Of a stretch of DNA of 7,153 bases, positions 1-7,080 are shown piece by piece (position 1 is the first letter of the stretch; each line of letters opens with the position of its first letter). The notes under the pieces are model-generated. The model was not told the DNA's origin. It was given only the letters and a program-made list of their open reading frames with translations, and did no database searches. The DNA lies in NCBI GenBank assembly GCA_934654805.1, contig CAKUGW010000139.1, positions 1-7,153 on the forward strand, written 5' to 3'. The position numbers and the translations under genes were made by a program. Origin of the DNA: an uncultured Kiritimatiellota bacterium. GTDB lineage: Bacteria > Verrucomicrobiota > Kiritimatiellia > RFP12 > UBA1067.

Positions 1-205
1 TCTTGCGCGCGTAGCCCGTGCCCGCGACCGAGTCGTGATCCCAGCACGTCGGGTCGGCCGGCCCGTCCGTGCCGTCTTCGACGTTCCAGCAATGCGGCAA
101 CGTGACGGACACGCCGTCCGCCGTCCAGCCGCCGTTCAGCGGCACGCCAAACGCCGCGCCGCCGAACAGGACAAGAAGGGAGAAGAACGAGGCGACTGTC
201 TTCAT
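1..205 (-). CDS. Secreted glycoside hydrolase family 2 enzyme, N-terminal fragment (cut by window edge)
   Basis: Only the first 68 residues are in the window; the gene continues past position 1. Residues 1-20 (MKTVASFFSLLVLFGGAAFG) form a signal peptide with a short basic start and a hydrophobic core, so the enzyme should act outside the cytoplasm. The mature start has the look of a GH2 sugar-binding jelly-roll domain: a short N-GGW strand, then VTLPHCWNVEDGTDG, then a GTGYARK segment. This LPH-WN...DG...G-Y-RK pattern is typical of beta-galactosidase, beta-mannosidase and beta-glucuronidase relatives. The catalytic barrel is outside the window, so the substrate cannot be named. The start ATG (205-203) overlaps the stop of the 58-aa gene by four bases (ATGA). 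No clear Shine-Dalgarno is seen before it, so it probably depends on translation of the upstream small gene. Seen: leader and motif. Inferred: GH2 membership from the N-terminal domain only. Confidence 0.8.
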   Translation of the reverse strand, partial: MKTVASFFSLLVLFGGAAFGVPLNGGWTADGVSVTLPHCWNVEDGTDGPADPTCWDHDSVAGTGYARK

Positions 206-378
206 CGAATGACCATGACGAGGCCCGTCGGTTCGGTGCAGAGCGGCATCGGCTCGCCCGCGCTCCAAACAACACGCCGCGAATCAAGCGCAAAGGGCTG
301 CGAAGGCGCAACCGTCACGGCTCCCAACACCCACGCCGCCATCAGGGCGGCTACGACAAGCGTCAGTTTCTTCTTCAT
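202..378 (-). CDS. Small secreted or membrane-anchored peptide, 58 aa, unknown function
   Basis: I do not recognise this protein. It starts MKKKLTLVVAALMAAWVLGA, a lysine-rich start plus a hydrophobic stretch of about 16 residues that could be a signal peptide or a single membrane anchor. About 38 residues follow, with one cysteine (C47) and no lipobox. The ATG at 378 is preferred because AAAGGAA lies 8 bases upstream. An earlier in-frame ATG at 396 overlaps the stop of the GH31 fusion gene (ATGA) and would add only MKGTEA, spoiling the leader. Its own stop overlaps the GH2 start by four bases, so it bridges two enzyme genes in the same message. The exact fit between neighbours, the good ribosome site and the leader argue that it is real. 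It could instead be the stump of a once longer secreted protein, or serve mainly to carry ribosomes to the GH2 gene. Confidence 0.62.
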   Translation of the reverse strand: MKKKLTLVVAALMAAWVLGAVTVAPSQPFALDSRRVVWSAGEPMPLCTEPTGLVMVIR

Positions 379-386
379 TGCTTCTG

Positions 387-393
387 TTCCTTT
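387..393 (-). promoter_or_regulatory. Ribosome binding site for the 58-aa gene
   Basis: AAAGGAA read on the minus strand, 8 bases before the ATG at 378. It starts on the last base of the preceding gene's stop codon. It decides the start at 378 over the overlapping ATG at 396, for which this site would be downstream. Confidence 0.6.
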
Positions 394-3300
394 CATTCCT
401 GATAGCGGAAAAGCCAGTTGAGGCGACCGCGCGGCGCGGCGTCGCCGTTGACGTAGAAGTCCATCGGGTCGTCCGCCTGGCGGTTGTCGGACCACTTGAA
501 TTCAAGGCTGAAGTCCTTGCGTCCGTCCAGCCCTAGGGCGCGCAACGGCAGACGATAGGAAACCTCACGCTGCGTCACGCGGCACGTGACGTCCGGCGCG
601 CCGTTCGTCGCGATGTGCGTGTAGCCCATCGCATCGACCGCGCGCCCCGGCACGCGCACAAGCAGGTTCATCCACGTGGCGTCTGCGCAGGGCGTCAGAT
701 CCGCCACCGTCTGCGCGGCAAAGGAAATCGCCTCTCCGTCGCACGAGACGAACAGGCGCGCGAACTCGTTGCGTCCCGTCGCGTTTCGGTAGACGCCGCA
801 GGCGTCGTAGCCGGGATGGTTGCGCGGCGCGAGATCGCCCGTCGGCTCGACATAGGCGACGACATCGCCCTTCCGCGCGACGGTCGGCGGCGGCAGCCCC
901 TTGAAGCGGCGCACGAAGTCCATCAGCTGGAAGTAGTAGGCGTCACGATAACCGCCGCGCATGGGCTCGATGTCCCGGCTCGCCTCCTGATTGTACTCGT
1001 CCTGCAAAATGAGCCAATGCGGCATGCCGTAGTGGATGTTCGTCTGGCGCGTCAGGAACGGCACAATCCACTCGTTCCACTGGCAGACGAACGCGAGGGG
1101 GACGTCCGCGCGCGCCGGATCCAGCGCCCAGTCGATCTGGCTCTTGAAGAAGAAGCCGTATTCGGACGCCTGCGGGCGGCAGTCCAGCGCGCCGTCATGC
1201 CAGCTGCGGGACTGGATCGGCCGCCCCCAGTGGAATTCGCTGCAGCCGACGGACTCGCCGCGCTTCGGCTCGTCCGGCGCGTCCACGGCGAGATGCGGCG
1301 AACCGACGGTCAGCGCCATCATCTCCTGCGCGCCCGACGAGGCCCGCGCCACGTTCTGCGTCGGCATGCCCGCCCAGTACCAGGTGTCCGGCTCCGACGG
1401 CGTGCCCCACGTCGGACGGCGCCACGTGAAGAAGTCCCGGATCTCCTGACGGTAGGGACGGTCGGGATGCGCAATCAGAAGCGGTTTCCCGTCCCACATG
1501 AAATAGAGGCTCTCGAATTTTCGATCGCGGTAGTAGTTGAGCCAGACGTCCAGTACGTTCGACGTGCCGGAACCGCGACGCCCCGGCGCCATGTAGTAGC
1601 AGAACTTCGGCACCTTGAAACCCTTCTCCTGATACTCCTGAAGAATCGGAAAGAGGCGATCCGTCACCTCCCGGTAGTGGTAGCCGTTGGTCGTGTCGAA
1701 GAAGAGGACGTCGATTCCGGCCGCGATGAACATCTCGACGTGCCGCCGGAGAACCCACTCGTCCGTCGACTGGTAGTAGCCGAACAGCGGCTCGCCCCAG
1801 TGGAGCATGGGCGCGGACGACGGATCGGGCCACAGCGGCGAGTCCGGCTTGTCCAAGACCTGCGGATCGGCCGCCTCCATCTTCGAGACGTCATACGGGC
1901 CCTGCGTCCCGTGCTGTCCGAGCCAGAGGTAGTAGAACAGGCCGACCTGACGGTGCGGCCGCACGTCGCCGACCTCGGCGTGCGACGGCAGCGTCCGCCC
2001 CAGGTGATCCGTCCCGCCGAGGTCGCCGCGCGTCGCCTTCAGAAGGTGCGTGTCCTCAATCCGCTCGAAATAGGGCAGCCGATCCAGCGGCGTCTCGACG
2101 TCCAGCACCTTGGGGCCTTCATGCTCGACGCCATCGTCGGCACGCCAGCGGCCCGGCGGCAGACGCACCGGACGTGACGACGCGCCTTTCTCGACCTGCG
2201 GCGCGACGAGCAGGAAGTCGCCAAGCATGAACGCGTCGACGACATCCGCATAGCCCAGTCCCGGATAGGCGTACTCCAGGTTGCGCAGCATCGGCTCGCC
2301 GCTCGCGGCACAGGCGTGCGCCAACTCGACGATGCGAGCCGAGAAACGTTCGCGAATCGCCATCGCCTTGCGGACGGCCGACAGGTTCCGCGCGTCCAGC
2401 ACGCGCCAGGGCGCGGTCGAGAACTGCGCCATCGGCGCGAGCGCGTGCATCTGCGCCGAGCGGACGAAGAGTTCGGGATCGAACGCCGAGCCGGGCAGGA
2501 ACGTCTTCCAGTTGCCGCCGCCGATCATGTCCGGGCAGACGAACGGGTAGCCGAGCAGTCCCGTCGCGATCAGGTCGGGAATCAGGCGGCGCACTTCGCG
2601 CCACGCATGGTTCTTGTCGCAGAGGCGCACGACGGCGGGCTCCCCGGCCGCGCCCCAGGCGGCGCGGAACTCGTTGTAGCGCCACCGCGCACCGAAGCGC
2701 ACGTACTTCTGCGTGTGCGCGACTGCCGGCAGGGACTCCGCCGTGACGAATTCGCCGAGGTGCGTCCGCGCGTCGTCACCGTTGTAGTACTCGACGTCGC
2801 CGGCGTCGAACTTGAAGCCGTCGACACCGAACCGGCTCTGCAGATCCATCAGCGCGTCCGCGAACCACTTCGCGCCGTTCGGATGCGTCAAGTCCAGCAG
2901 GGCCGAACAGCCGTTCCACCAACGGGTCGGTGCGGCGCGCCCGTCCCTGCGCAAGACGAGACCGCCGTCCTTCTCCAGCGTCCGAAACGCCGGCGAATCC
3001 ATCGACACGAACGGACACGTCCAGAGCATGACCTTGAAGCCCAGCGCGTGCAGCCTGTCGCACAGCGCCTTCGGATCGCGGAAACGTCCCGCGTCGAACG
3101 TCCACGTGCCGTACCCGGACTGCCACGTGTCGTCAATCATCAGGAGCCCGGGCTTGAACCCGTGGGCGACGATCGCCTCCGCGTAGGCGAGGATGTCCTT
3201 CTCGTTCTGGTCGTAGGTCAGCTCGATCCACGTGTTCCACTGCGGCGTCGCGAAGAACTCGTCGGGCGGGGCTTTCCCCTGTGGCGGAAAGAACGTCCGC

Positions 3301-3656
3301 GAGCAGTGGGCGAACGCACCGCGCAGATCCTTCGCCGGACGTCCGCACGTCGGCGTCGCCGAACGCCCCGTCACGGTCAGCGTGCCGTTCGAGAACGCAT
3401 AGGCGAACGGCTCGTCGCTCCAGACGTAGCGGCCATGCGACGACAGCAGCAGGGGCGCGCCCACATTGCACCGATGGTCACGCGCCAAGTCTTCCGCGAC
3501 GCGGCTGTCGCGTCCGTAGGGCATCTCGAAGCCCCGCGCGTTGAGGCCGCCCCACCAGCGTTCGCCGTCCTCGATCTCGATCGTCAGCGACCCGGCCACG
3601 GCGACGCCAGCCAGACCAGCGGCAGCCGCACACCCCACGCAATAGCGTTTCAGCAT
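393..3656 (-). CDS. Secreted two-enzyme fusion: GH31 glycosidase joined to GH71/99-like module, 1087 aa
   Basis: Residues 1-22 (MLKRYCV...AVAG) are a signal peptide. Residues about 23-135 form a short GH31 N-terminal beta-sandwich. The GH31 barrel runs from about 136 (PQWNTWIELTYDQ) to 440, with LLMIDDTW at 171-178. D284 in VDGFKFDAGD fits the family nucleophile, and D347 in RLCDKNHAW is the likely acid/base. PDMIGGGNW (375-383) and a C-terminal beta domain ending LPYFER (527-532) complete a GH31 enzyme. After a linker of about 35 residues, RQVGLFYYLWLGQHG (569-583) begins a GH71/99-like barrel. It contains HWGEPLFGYY, a GIDVLFFD strand (647-654) and VCQWNEWI (857-864), where E862 is a catalytic candidate. 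Residues about 926-1087 form a beta-sandwich, possibly carbohydrate-binding. The start ATG shares one base with the upstream stop (TGATG), and AAAGGGAA lies 8 bases before it. Substrates are not predictable; GH31 members are alpha-retaining, and GH99 enzymes are endo-alpha-mannosidases or mannanases. Domain residues are seen; catalytic roles are assigned by family analogy. Confidence 0.88.
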   Translation of the reverse strand: MLKRYCVGCAAAAGLAGVAVAGSLTIEIEDGERWWGGLNARGFEMPYGRDSRVAEDLARDHRCNVGAPLLLSSHGRYVWSDEPFAYAFSNGTLTVTGRSATPTCGRPAKDLRGAFAHCSRTFFPPQGKAPPDEFFATPQWNTWIELTYDQNEKDILAYAEAIVAHGFKPGLLMIDDTWQSGYGTWTFDAGRFRDPKALCDRLHALGFKVMLWTCPFVSMDSPAFRTLEKDGGLVLRRDGRAAPTRWWNGCSALLDLTHPNGAKWFADALMDLQSRFGVDGFKFDAGDVEYYNGDDARTHLGEFVTAESLPAVAHTQKYVRFGARWRYNEFRAAWGAAGEPAVVRLCDKNHAWREVRRLIPDLIATGLLGYPFVCPDMIGGGNWKTFLPGSAFDPELFVRSAQMHALAPMAQFSTAPWRVLDARNLSAVRKAMAIRERFSARIVELAHACAASGEPMLRNLEYAYPGLGYADVVDAFMLGDFLLVAPQVEKGASSRPVRLPPGRWRADDGVEHEGPKVLDVETPLDRLPYFERIEDTHLLKATRGDLGGTDHLGRTLPSHAEVGDVRPHRQVGLFYYLWLGQHGTQGPYDVSKMEAADPQVLDKPDSPLWPDPSSAPMLHWGEPLFGYYQSTDEWVLRRHVEMFIAAGIDVLFFDTTNGYHYREVTDRLFPILQEYQEKGFKVPKFCYYMAPGRRGSGTSNVLDVWLNYYRDRKFESLYFMWDGKPLLIAHPDRPYRQEIRDFFTWRRPTWGTPSEPDTWYWAGMPTQNVARASSGAQEMMALTVGSPHLAVDAPDEPKRGESVGCSEFHWGRPIQSRSWHDGALDCRPQASEYGFFFKSQIDWALDPARADVPLAFVCQWNEWIVPFLTRQTNIHYGMPHWLILQDEYNQEASRDIEPMRGGYRDAYYFQLMDFVRRFKGLPPPTVARKGDVVAYVEPTGDLAPRNHPGYDACGVYRNATGRNEFARLFVSCDGEAISFAAQTVADLTPCADATWMNLLVRVPGRAVDAMGYTHIATNGAPDVTCRVTQREVSYRLPLRALGLDGRKDFSLEFKWSDNRQADDPMDFYVNGDAAPRGRLNWLFRYQE

Positions 3657-5827
3657 CAGTCCCGTTCCCTTTCCAATTCGTAAAGCCATGTCGCGGACGC
3701 CGGATCGGCGTCGATTCTTGCCGTGAACGATAGCCGCCCGTTCGCCTGCCGCGCGGCGACTTCGCCACGACGGCGTCCGTCCGCCGCGAGGGCGTACACG
3801 CGCCATGTGCCGTCGCGCACGACGACGGTGACGTGCGCCTCGGCGTTGCGCATGAGATGCGGTAGGTGTCCCCAGTCCGTCAGCGTCGTCATCGTCTCGT
3901 CCGCATACGTCGTCCCGCTGTTCTGGACGTCCGTCAGGTGCGTCAGCAAAAGGCGCGACGAATCGCGGATCGGCTGGCCGTCGAGCGCGCTCACCCAGAC
4001 CGTCGTCGGCACGTCGCCGATGTCCGCCGCGAAATCCCCAGCACGAAAGCGTCCGCGCTCGGCGAAGAAACCGCAGGTGCGCGCCGTGACGACGGCGAAG
4101 CGCCCCTGCTCCGGATCGACGCGAATCTGTCCGTCGCCAGCCGGCGGCAGCGCCGCCGTCCCGGTCGGCGGAATGCCCAGGTCGGCGAACACGTCCGCCC
4201 GGCTCTTCTGCCCTTCGCCGCGCTTCAGCGGCAAGTAGCGTCCGGCGACGGCGACGTCCTTCGAGACGTCGGACGCGACGGCCGTGCCGAACTTCGCCCA
4301 CCACGCCGTCCAGAGGAATCCGTACCCCGGAAACTCGCTCGACGCATCCTCGAACCGCAGCAGATCCTCCTCCGGGAAGACGAGCGCGTAGGTGCGCTTG
4401 AGCGGTTCGAGGTCGCGCCGCAGGAACAGACAGAGGCTGGCCCGTTCGCCCGACAGGGACAGCGGATCGCCGGCCATGTCGAAATACGAGAGCGGCCGCG
4501 TCTCGGGCGAGACGACGCCGGCGACGCCATGGCTCCAGGCAAACCGCCAGAGGCCATCCCACTCCTGCAGGGCGGCCAGCGCACCGCACAGGATGCCGCC
4601 AAGCCCACGGTAGCGGCCGGGCGCGGAATAGTTGTATTCGGTGACGGCGAGCGGCTGTCCGAGAATGCGGCGGATCGCCACGCCCGGCACGCCCATGCGC
4701 GCGCCTCTGAGCGGATTGACGTTCGCGAGCCGCGACGGAAGCGCCCACTCCTTCTCCGTGAATTCGGGATGATCGACGTAGAAGTGGTCGTCAGCGTAAT
4801 CGTAGAGTTTCGCGCGCGAACGCTGGTGGACGGCTGGGAAGAAGTTAGCGCTGAGGTTGGAGACGAGCGCACGGCAGCCGAGCTCGTCCCGAAGAAACGC
4901 GCGCGTGCGCCGGGAAAAACGCTCTTCCATGTCCGCTAGGAACAGCATGAACGCGCGCCCCGCGTCGCTCGGATTCCTCTGCCAGGTTTCCGTCTCGACG
5001 GATTCGGGAATCGTCTCGGCAAGTGCAGCGTAATGCGCCGGATCTTCCGCCTTCTTGCGGCGCAGCCAGTCCCGCCATGCCCGCTGCCAGTCGGGCAGGG
5101 CGCGCAAGCCCTTCGTCTGCCCCTGAAAACAGGGCGTCCCCTCGTTGACGAGGGCAATCAGGTTCAGGGCCGGCTCGTCCGCCCACCGCCGCCCCGTGTG
5201 GGGATTGACGTGGTTCAGGAAGCCGCGCGCAAAGGCCAAGTAGTTCGAGTACGCCCCCTCATGCACGTAGACGAGCATCTTGAAGACGTTGCGCGGCACA
5301 TCGCCGTCGCGGTCTTCGCCGATCGCCCGCCACGCGATGGGACGGCGCGACACGTACAGGTCGGTCGTCAGGTAGATGCCGCGCCGGATGCAGGCGGCGG
5401 CCAGGGCGTCCAGCCGCGCGAGCGCCGACGGGTTCAGGCGCACGCAGCCGGGATCACCCGTCCCCTCGGTCAGCACGCGCTCGTGGTGGTGAATGCGAAT
5501 CGCGTTGTAGCCGATGCGCGCAAGCCGCTCGGCGAACGCCTCCGCCTGATCCTCCGGCGGGACATTGGCGGAATCGACGAGGTTCACGCCGTAGAACCGC
5601 TGAGGGACGCCCGGCAGGTTCTCGAACTCGAAATGTCCGTTGCGCACGACCAGGTAGCCGTGCCGCCCCGCCGGCGCGTCCGTGCCGCGCAGCGCGGAGA
5701 AGTCCAGCGCCGAGCCCGCCTCGATCATCCCCGCCGGCGCCATCGGCACCCAGTCCTTGCCGGGCGCGACGACGACGGACGCGAGAACCGCCGCAAGATT
5801 CGCGAGCGAAATGAAGCCCATTGTCAT
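3656..5827 (-). CDS. Secreted clan GH-A glycoside hydrolase, GH5-like, 723 aa
   Basis: Residues 1-21 (MTMGFISLANLAAVLASVVVA) make a signal peptide. A short beta region ends in RFYGVNLVD (77-85), the usual lead-in to a GH-A (beta/alpha)8 barrel. RIGYNAIRIHHHER (104-117) is the Arg/His-bearing strand lining the active site. LIALVNEGTP (223-232) supplies N228-E229, the classic Asn-Glu acid/base pair at the end of strand 4. PLAVTEYNYS (392-401) gives E397 as the likely nucleophile on strand 7, and GLWRFAWSH (425-433) fits strand 8. Residues about 560-723 form a C-terminal beta domain with RLLLTHLTDVQNSGT (625-639). The fold and catalytic pair fit a retaining beta-glycosidase, but I cannot place it in a numbered subfamily. 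The ATG at 5827 overlaps the upstream stop (ATGA). A second ATG at 5821 has better spacing from GGCGGA and may be the real start, two residues shorter. The next gene's ATG shares a base with this stop. Confidence 0.78.
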   Translation of the reverse strand: MTMGFISLANLAAVLASVVVAPGKDWVPMAPAGMIEAGSALDFSALRGTDAPAGRHGYLVVRNGHFEFENLPGVPQRFYGVNLVDSANVPPEDQAEAFAERLARIGYNAIRIHHHERVLTEGTGDPGCVRLNPSALARLDALAAACIRRGIYLTTDLYVSRRPIAWRAIGEDRDGDVPRNVFKMLVYVHEGAYSNYLAFARGFLNHVNPHTGRRWADEPALNLIALVNEGTPCFQGQTKGLRALPDWQRAWRDWLRRKKAEDPAHYAALAETIPESVETETWQRNPSDAGRAFMLFLADMEERFSRRTRAFLRDELGCRALVSNLSANFFPAVHQRSRAKLYDYADDHFYVDHPEFTEKEWALPSRLANVNPLRGARMGVPGVAIRRILGQPLAVTEYNYSAPGRYRGLGGILCGALAALQEWDGLWRFAWSHGVAGVVSPETRPLSYFDMAGDPLSLSGERASLCLFLRRDLEPLKRTYALVFPEEDLLRFEDASSEFPGYGFLWTAWWAKFGTAVASDVSKDVAVAGRYLPLKRGEGQKSRADVFADLGIPPTGTAALPPAGDGQIRVDPEQGRFAVVTARTCGFFAERGRFRAGDFAADIGDVPTTVWVSALDGQPIRDSSRLLLTHLTDVQNSGTTYADETMTTLTDWGHLPHLMRNAEAHVTVVVRDGTWRVYALAADGRRRGEVAARQANGRLSFTARIDADPASATWLYELERERD
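3665..3672 (-). promoter_or_regulatory. Ribosome binding site for the GH31 fusion gene
   Basis: AAAGGGAA on the minus strand, 8 bases before the ATG at 3656 and inside the last codons of the upstream GH-A gene. It confirms the start at 3656, although the same frame stays open for another 364 codons upstream. Confidence 0.65.
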
Positions 5828-7080
5828 TCCGCCCGGCAGTCGCAGACGAGACGGAAGCCAAAATAGTTCTTGGCGTCGTCTGGCTTCACCCAGTTTTCGC
5901 GCGCCGCGCTTCGGCACTTCTTCGCGTCGAGGGAAAATCTTCCACCTCTCACCGCACGGCACGTTCCCTCCGTCGGCCCGATCGGATCCGTCACGCTCAC
6001 AATGCCGAGGTCGAGGGCAAACCAGTCGAGGCAGAACTCCGACACGTTGCCGAGCATGTCATAGAAGCCCCAGACGTTCGGCTGCTTCTCGCCGACGCGA
6101 TGCCGAACGTCGCCCGCATTCGCCTTGTACCAGGCGAGTGCGTCCAGCCGCGCGGAAACATCTTCCGCCTCCAGTTCTTCGCCCGTGTAGAGCGCACCCG
6201 TCGAGCCCGCGCGACAGGCGAACTCCCACTGCGCCTCGGTCGGCAGATCCCATGTGGAGATGCCCGTCTTTTCGCGGAAGAGCTTGAGGCCGCCCGCCGT
6301 CACCTCGTGCAGAACATCCGGCCAAAGGCAATTGCCGCGCATCGAATTCCACGAGACGCCCATTAACGGCAGCGTGTCTTCGTCGTCGGCCACGGCCTTG
6401 CCACCGCCGACGTTCGCGTACTGCCGTCCCGTCAGCTCGAACACGCCGAGGTAATAGTCCTTCGTCAGCGTGGCGGCATGGCGCGTCTCAGGTGCATCCC
6501 AGTTCGTCGCATCCCTTCCGAGTTCCGATGCCGGCGAGCCCATGTACCATTCGACGTTCGTCGCGTGGACGCGCCGCATGACCAGTTCCGACGTGCGGTA
6601 GAGGTCGTCGTCGATGCCGTTCTTCGCCGGCAGCTGGCGAACGTCCTCGTAATAGCGGACGTTCTTCGACCCCAACAGGTCGACGACCATGTAGTCCGGC
6701 GGATCGTCGAGCGGCCAGGCCTTGACGACCGCGCGGACGGTCGGCGTCGGAATGTCCTGGTCGGGCCAGCTCCTGCGCGCCGACCAGCGGATCGTCTTGC
6801 CCGTGCCCGCCGCGACCTTGCGGTTCACGTCGCCCGAAGCGTAGCGCACGTTCTCCGGGCCGATCGACACCCAGTCGCCGCTGGCGTCCGCCAGCGTGTT
6901 CGTCTGCACGTCAAGCGTCACGACGGCATCCTCGCCCGCAAGATCATACGAGACAAGCACCGAACGGGTGGGCGTCTGCGTAACGGACGTGACCGTCACG
7001 TCCGGCGCCGCTCTCGCGACCGCCCCAAGAAGGGATACTGAAGCTGCACTGACCGACAGGTGCGAGAGAAACGATTTTTT
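5824..7080 (-). CDS. Secreted SUMF1/FGE-sulfatase-fold protein, downstream exon (start codon beyond group II intron)
   Basis: The frame is open from the intron border at 7080 to the TGA at 5824 (418 residues, numbered from the first exon codon). It begins KKSFLSHLSVSAASVSLLGA, then AVARA before AP, a signal peptide lacking only its initiator; cleavage is likely after residue 24. Residues about 26-135 are a beta-rich N-terminal domain (SVLVSYDL, VVTLDVQT). Residues about 155-415 are a formylglycine-generating-enzyme-type domain: MGSPASE (180-186), LTKDYYLGVFELT (206-217), LPTEAQWEFACRAG (279-292), WGFYDMLGNVSEF (337-349), VRGGRF (377-382), CRSAAREN (389-396), FGFRLV (407-412). The cysteine pair used by true sulfatase-activating enzymes, between RGG and the last Arg motif, is missing, so sulfatase maturation is unlikely. 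The first start-like codon in the exon, GTG 6999, would delete the leader and is rejected. The stop overlaps the GH-A start. Function unknown; ligand binding or another modification is possible. Confidence 0.82.
   Translation of the reverse strand, partial: KKSFLSHLSVSAASVSLLGAVARAAPDVTVTSVTQTPTRSVLVSYDLAGEDAVVTLDVQTNTLADASGDWVSIGPENVRYASGDVNRKVAAGTGKTIRWSARRSWPDQDIPTPTVRAVVKAWPLDDPPDYMVVDLLGSKNVRYYEDVRQLPAKNGIDDDLYRTSELVMRRVHATNVEWYMGSPASELGRDATNWDAPETRHAATLTKDYYLGVFELTGRQYANVGGGKAVADDEDTLPLMGVSWNSMRGNCLWPDVLHEVTAGGLKLFREKTGISTWDLPTEAQWEFACRAGSTGALYTGEELEAEDVSARLDALAWYKANAGDVRHRVGEKQPNVWGFYDMLGNVSEFCLDWFALDLGIVSVTDPIGPTEGTCRAVRGGRFSLDAKKCRSAARENWVKPDDAKNYFGFRLVCDCRAE
5828..5833 (-). promoter_or_regulatory. 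Weak ribosome binding site before the GH-A gene
   Basis: GGCGGA on the minus strand directly abuts the ATG at 5827 but lies 6 bases from the in-frame ATG at 5821. Spacing therefore favours the second ATG if initiation is independent. Re-initiation after the upstream stop would allow the first. Confidence 0.35.

Noticed and set aside
394..396. ATG overlapping the GH31 fusion stop as the start of the 58-aa gene
   Set aside because: No ribosome site precedes it, it adds MKGTEA in front of a canonical MKKK leader, and AAAGGAA is correctly spaced for the ATG at 378.
615..2177. Long open frame on the plus strand (520 codons), with similar ones at 2316-3683, 3866-4939 and 5033-5866
   Set aside because: All are antisense to strongly supported genes, are rich in Arg, Ala, Val and His, show no domain motifs, and are expected in GC-rich DNA.
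3657..4748. A 364-codon upstream extension of the GH31 fusion frame
   Set aside because: It is out of frame with, and inside, the well-supported GH-A gene, is Arg/Ala-rich low-complexity protein, and ends where a ribosome site, ATG and signal peptide start the real gene at 3656.
5828..5962. A 45-residue N-terminal extension of the GH-A gene
   Set aside because: It overlaps the conserved C-terminal FGE motifs of the upstream gene, is basic and not leader-like, and would hide the signal peptide at 5827.
6997..6999. GTG as the start codon of the SUMF1-fold gene
   Set aside because: It lies after the signal-peptide cleavage region (AVARA before AP) and encodes an ordinary valine in the first beta strand. 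The same frame continues upstream with a convincing leader up to the intron border.
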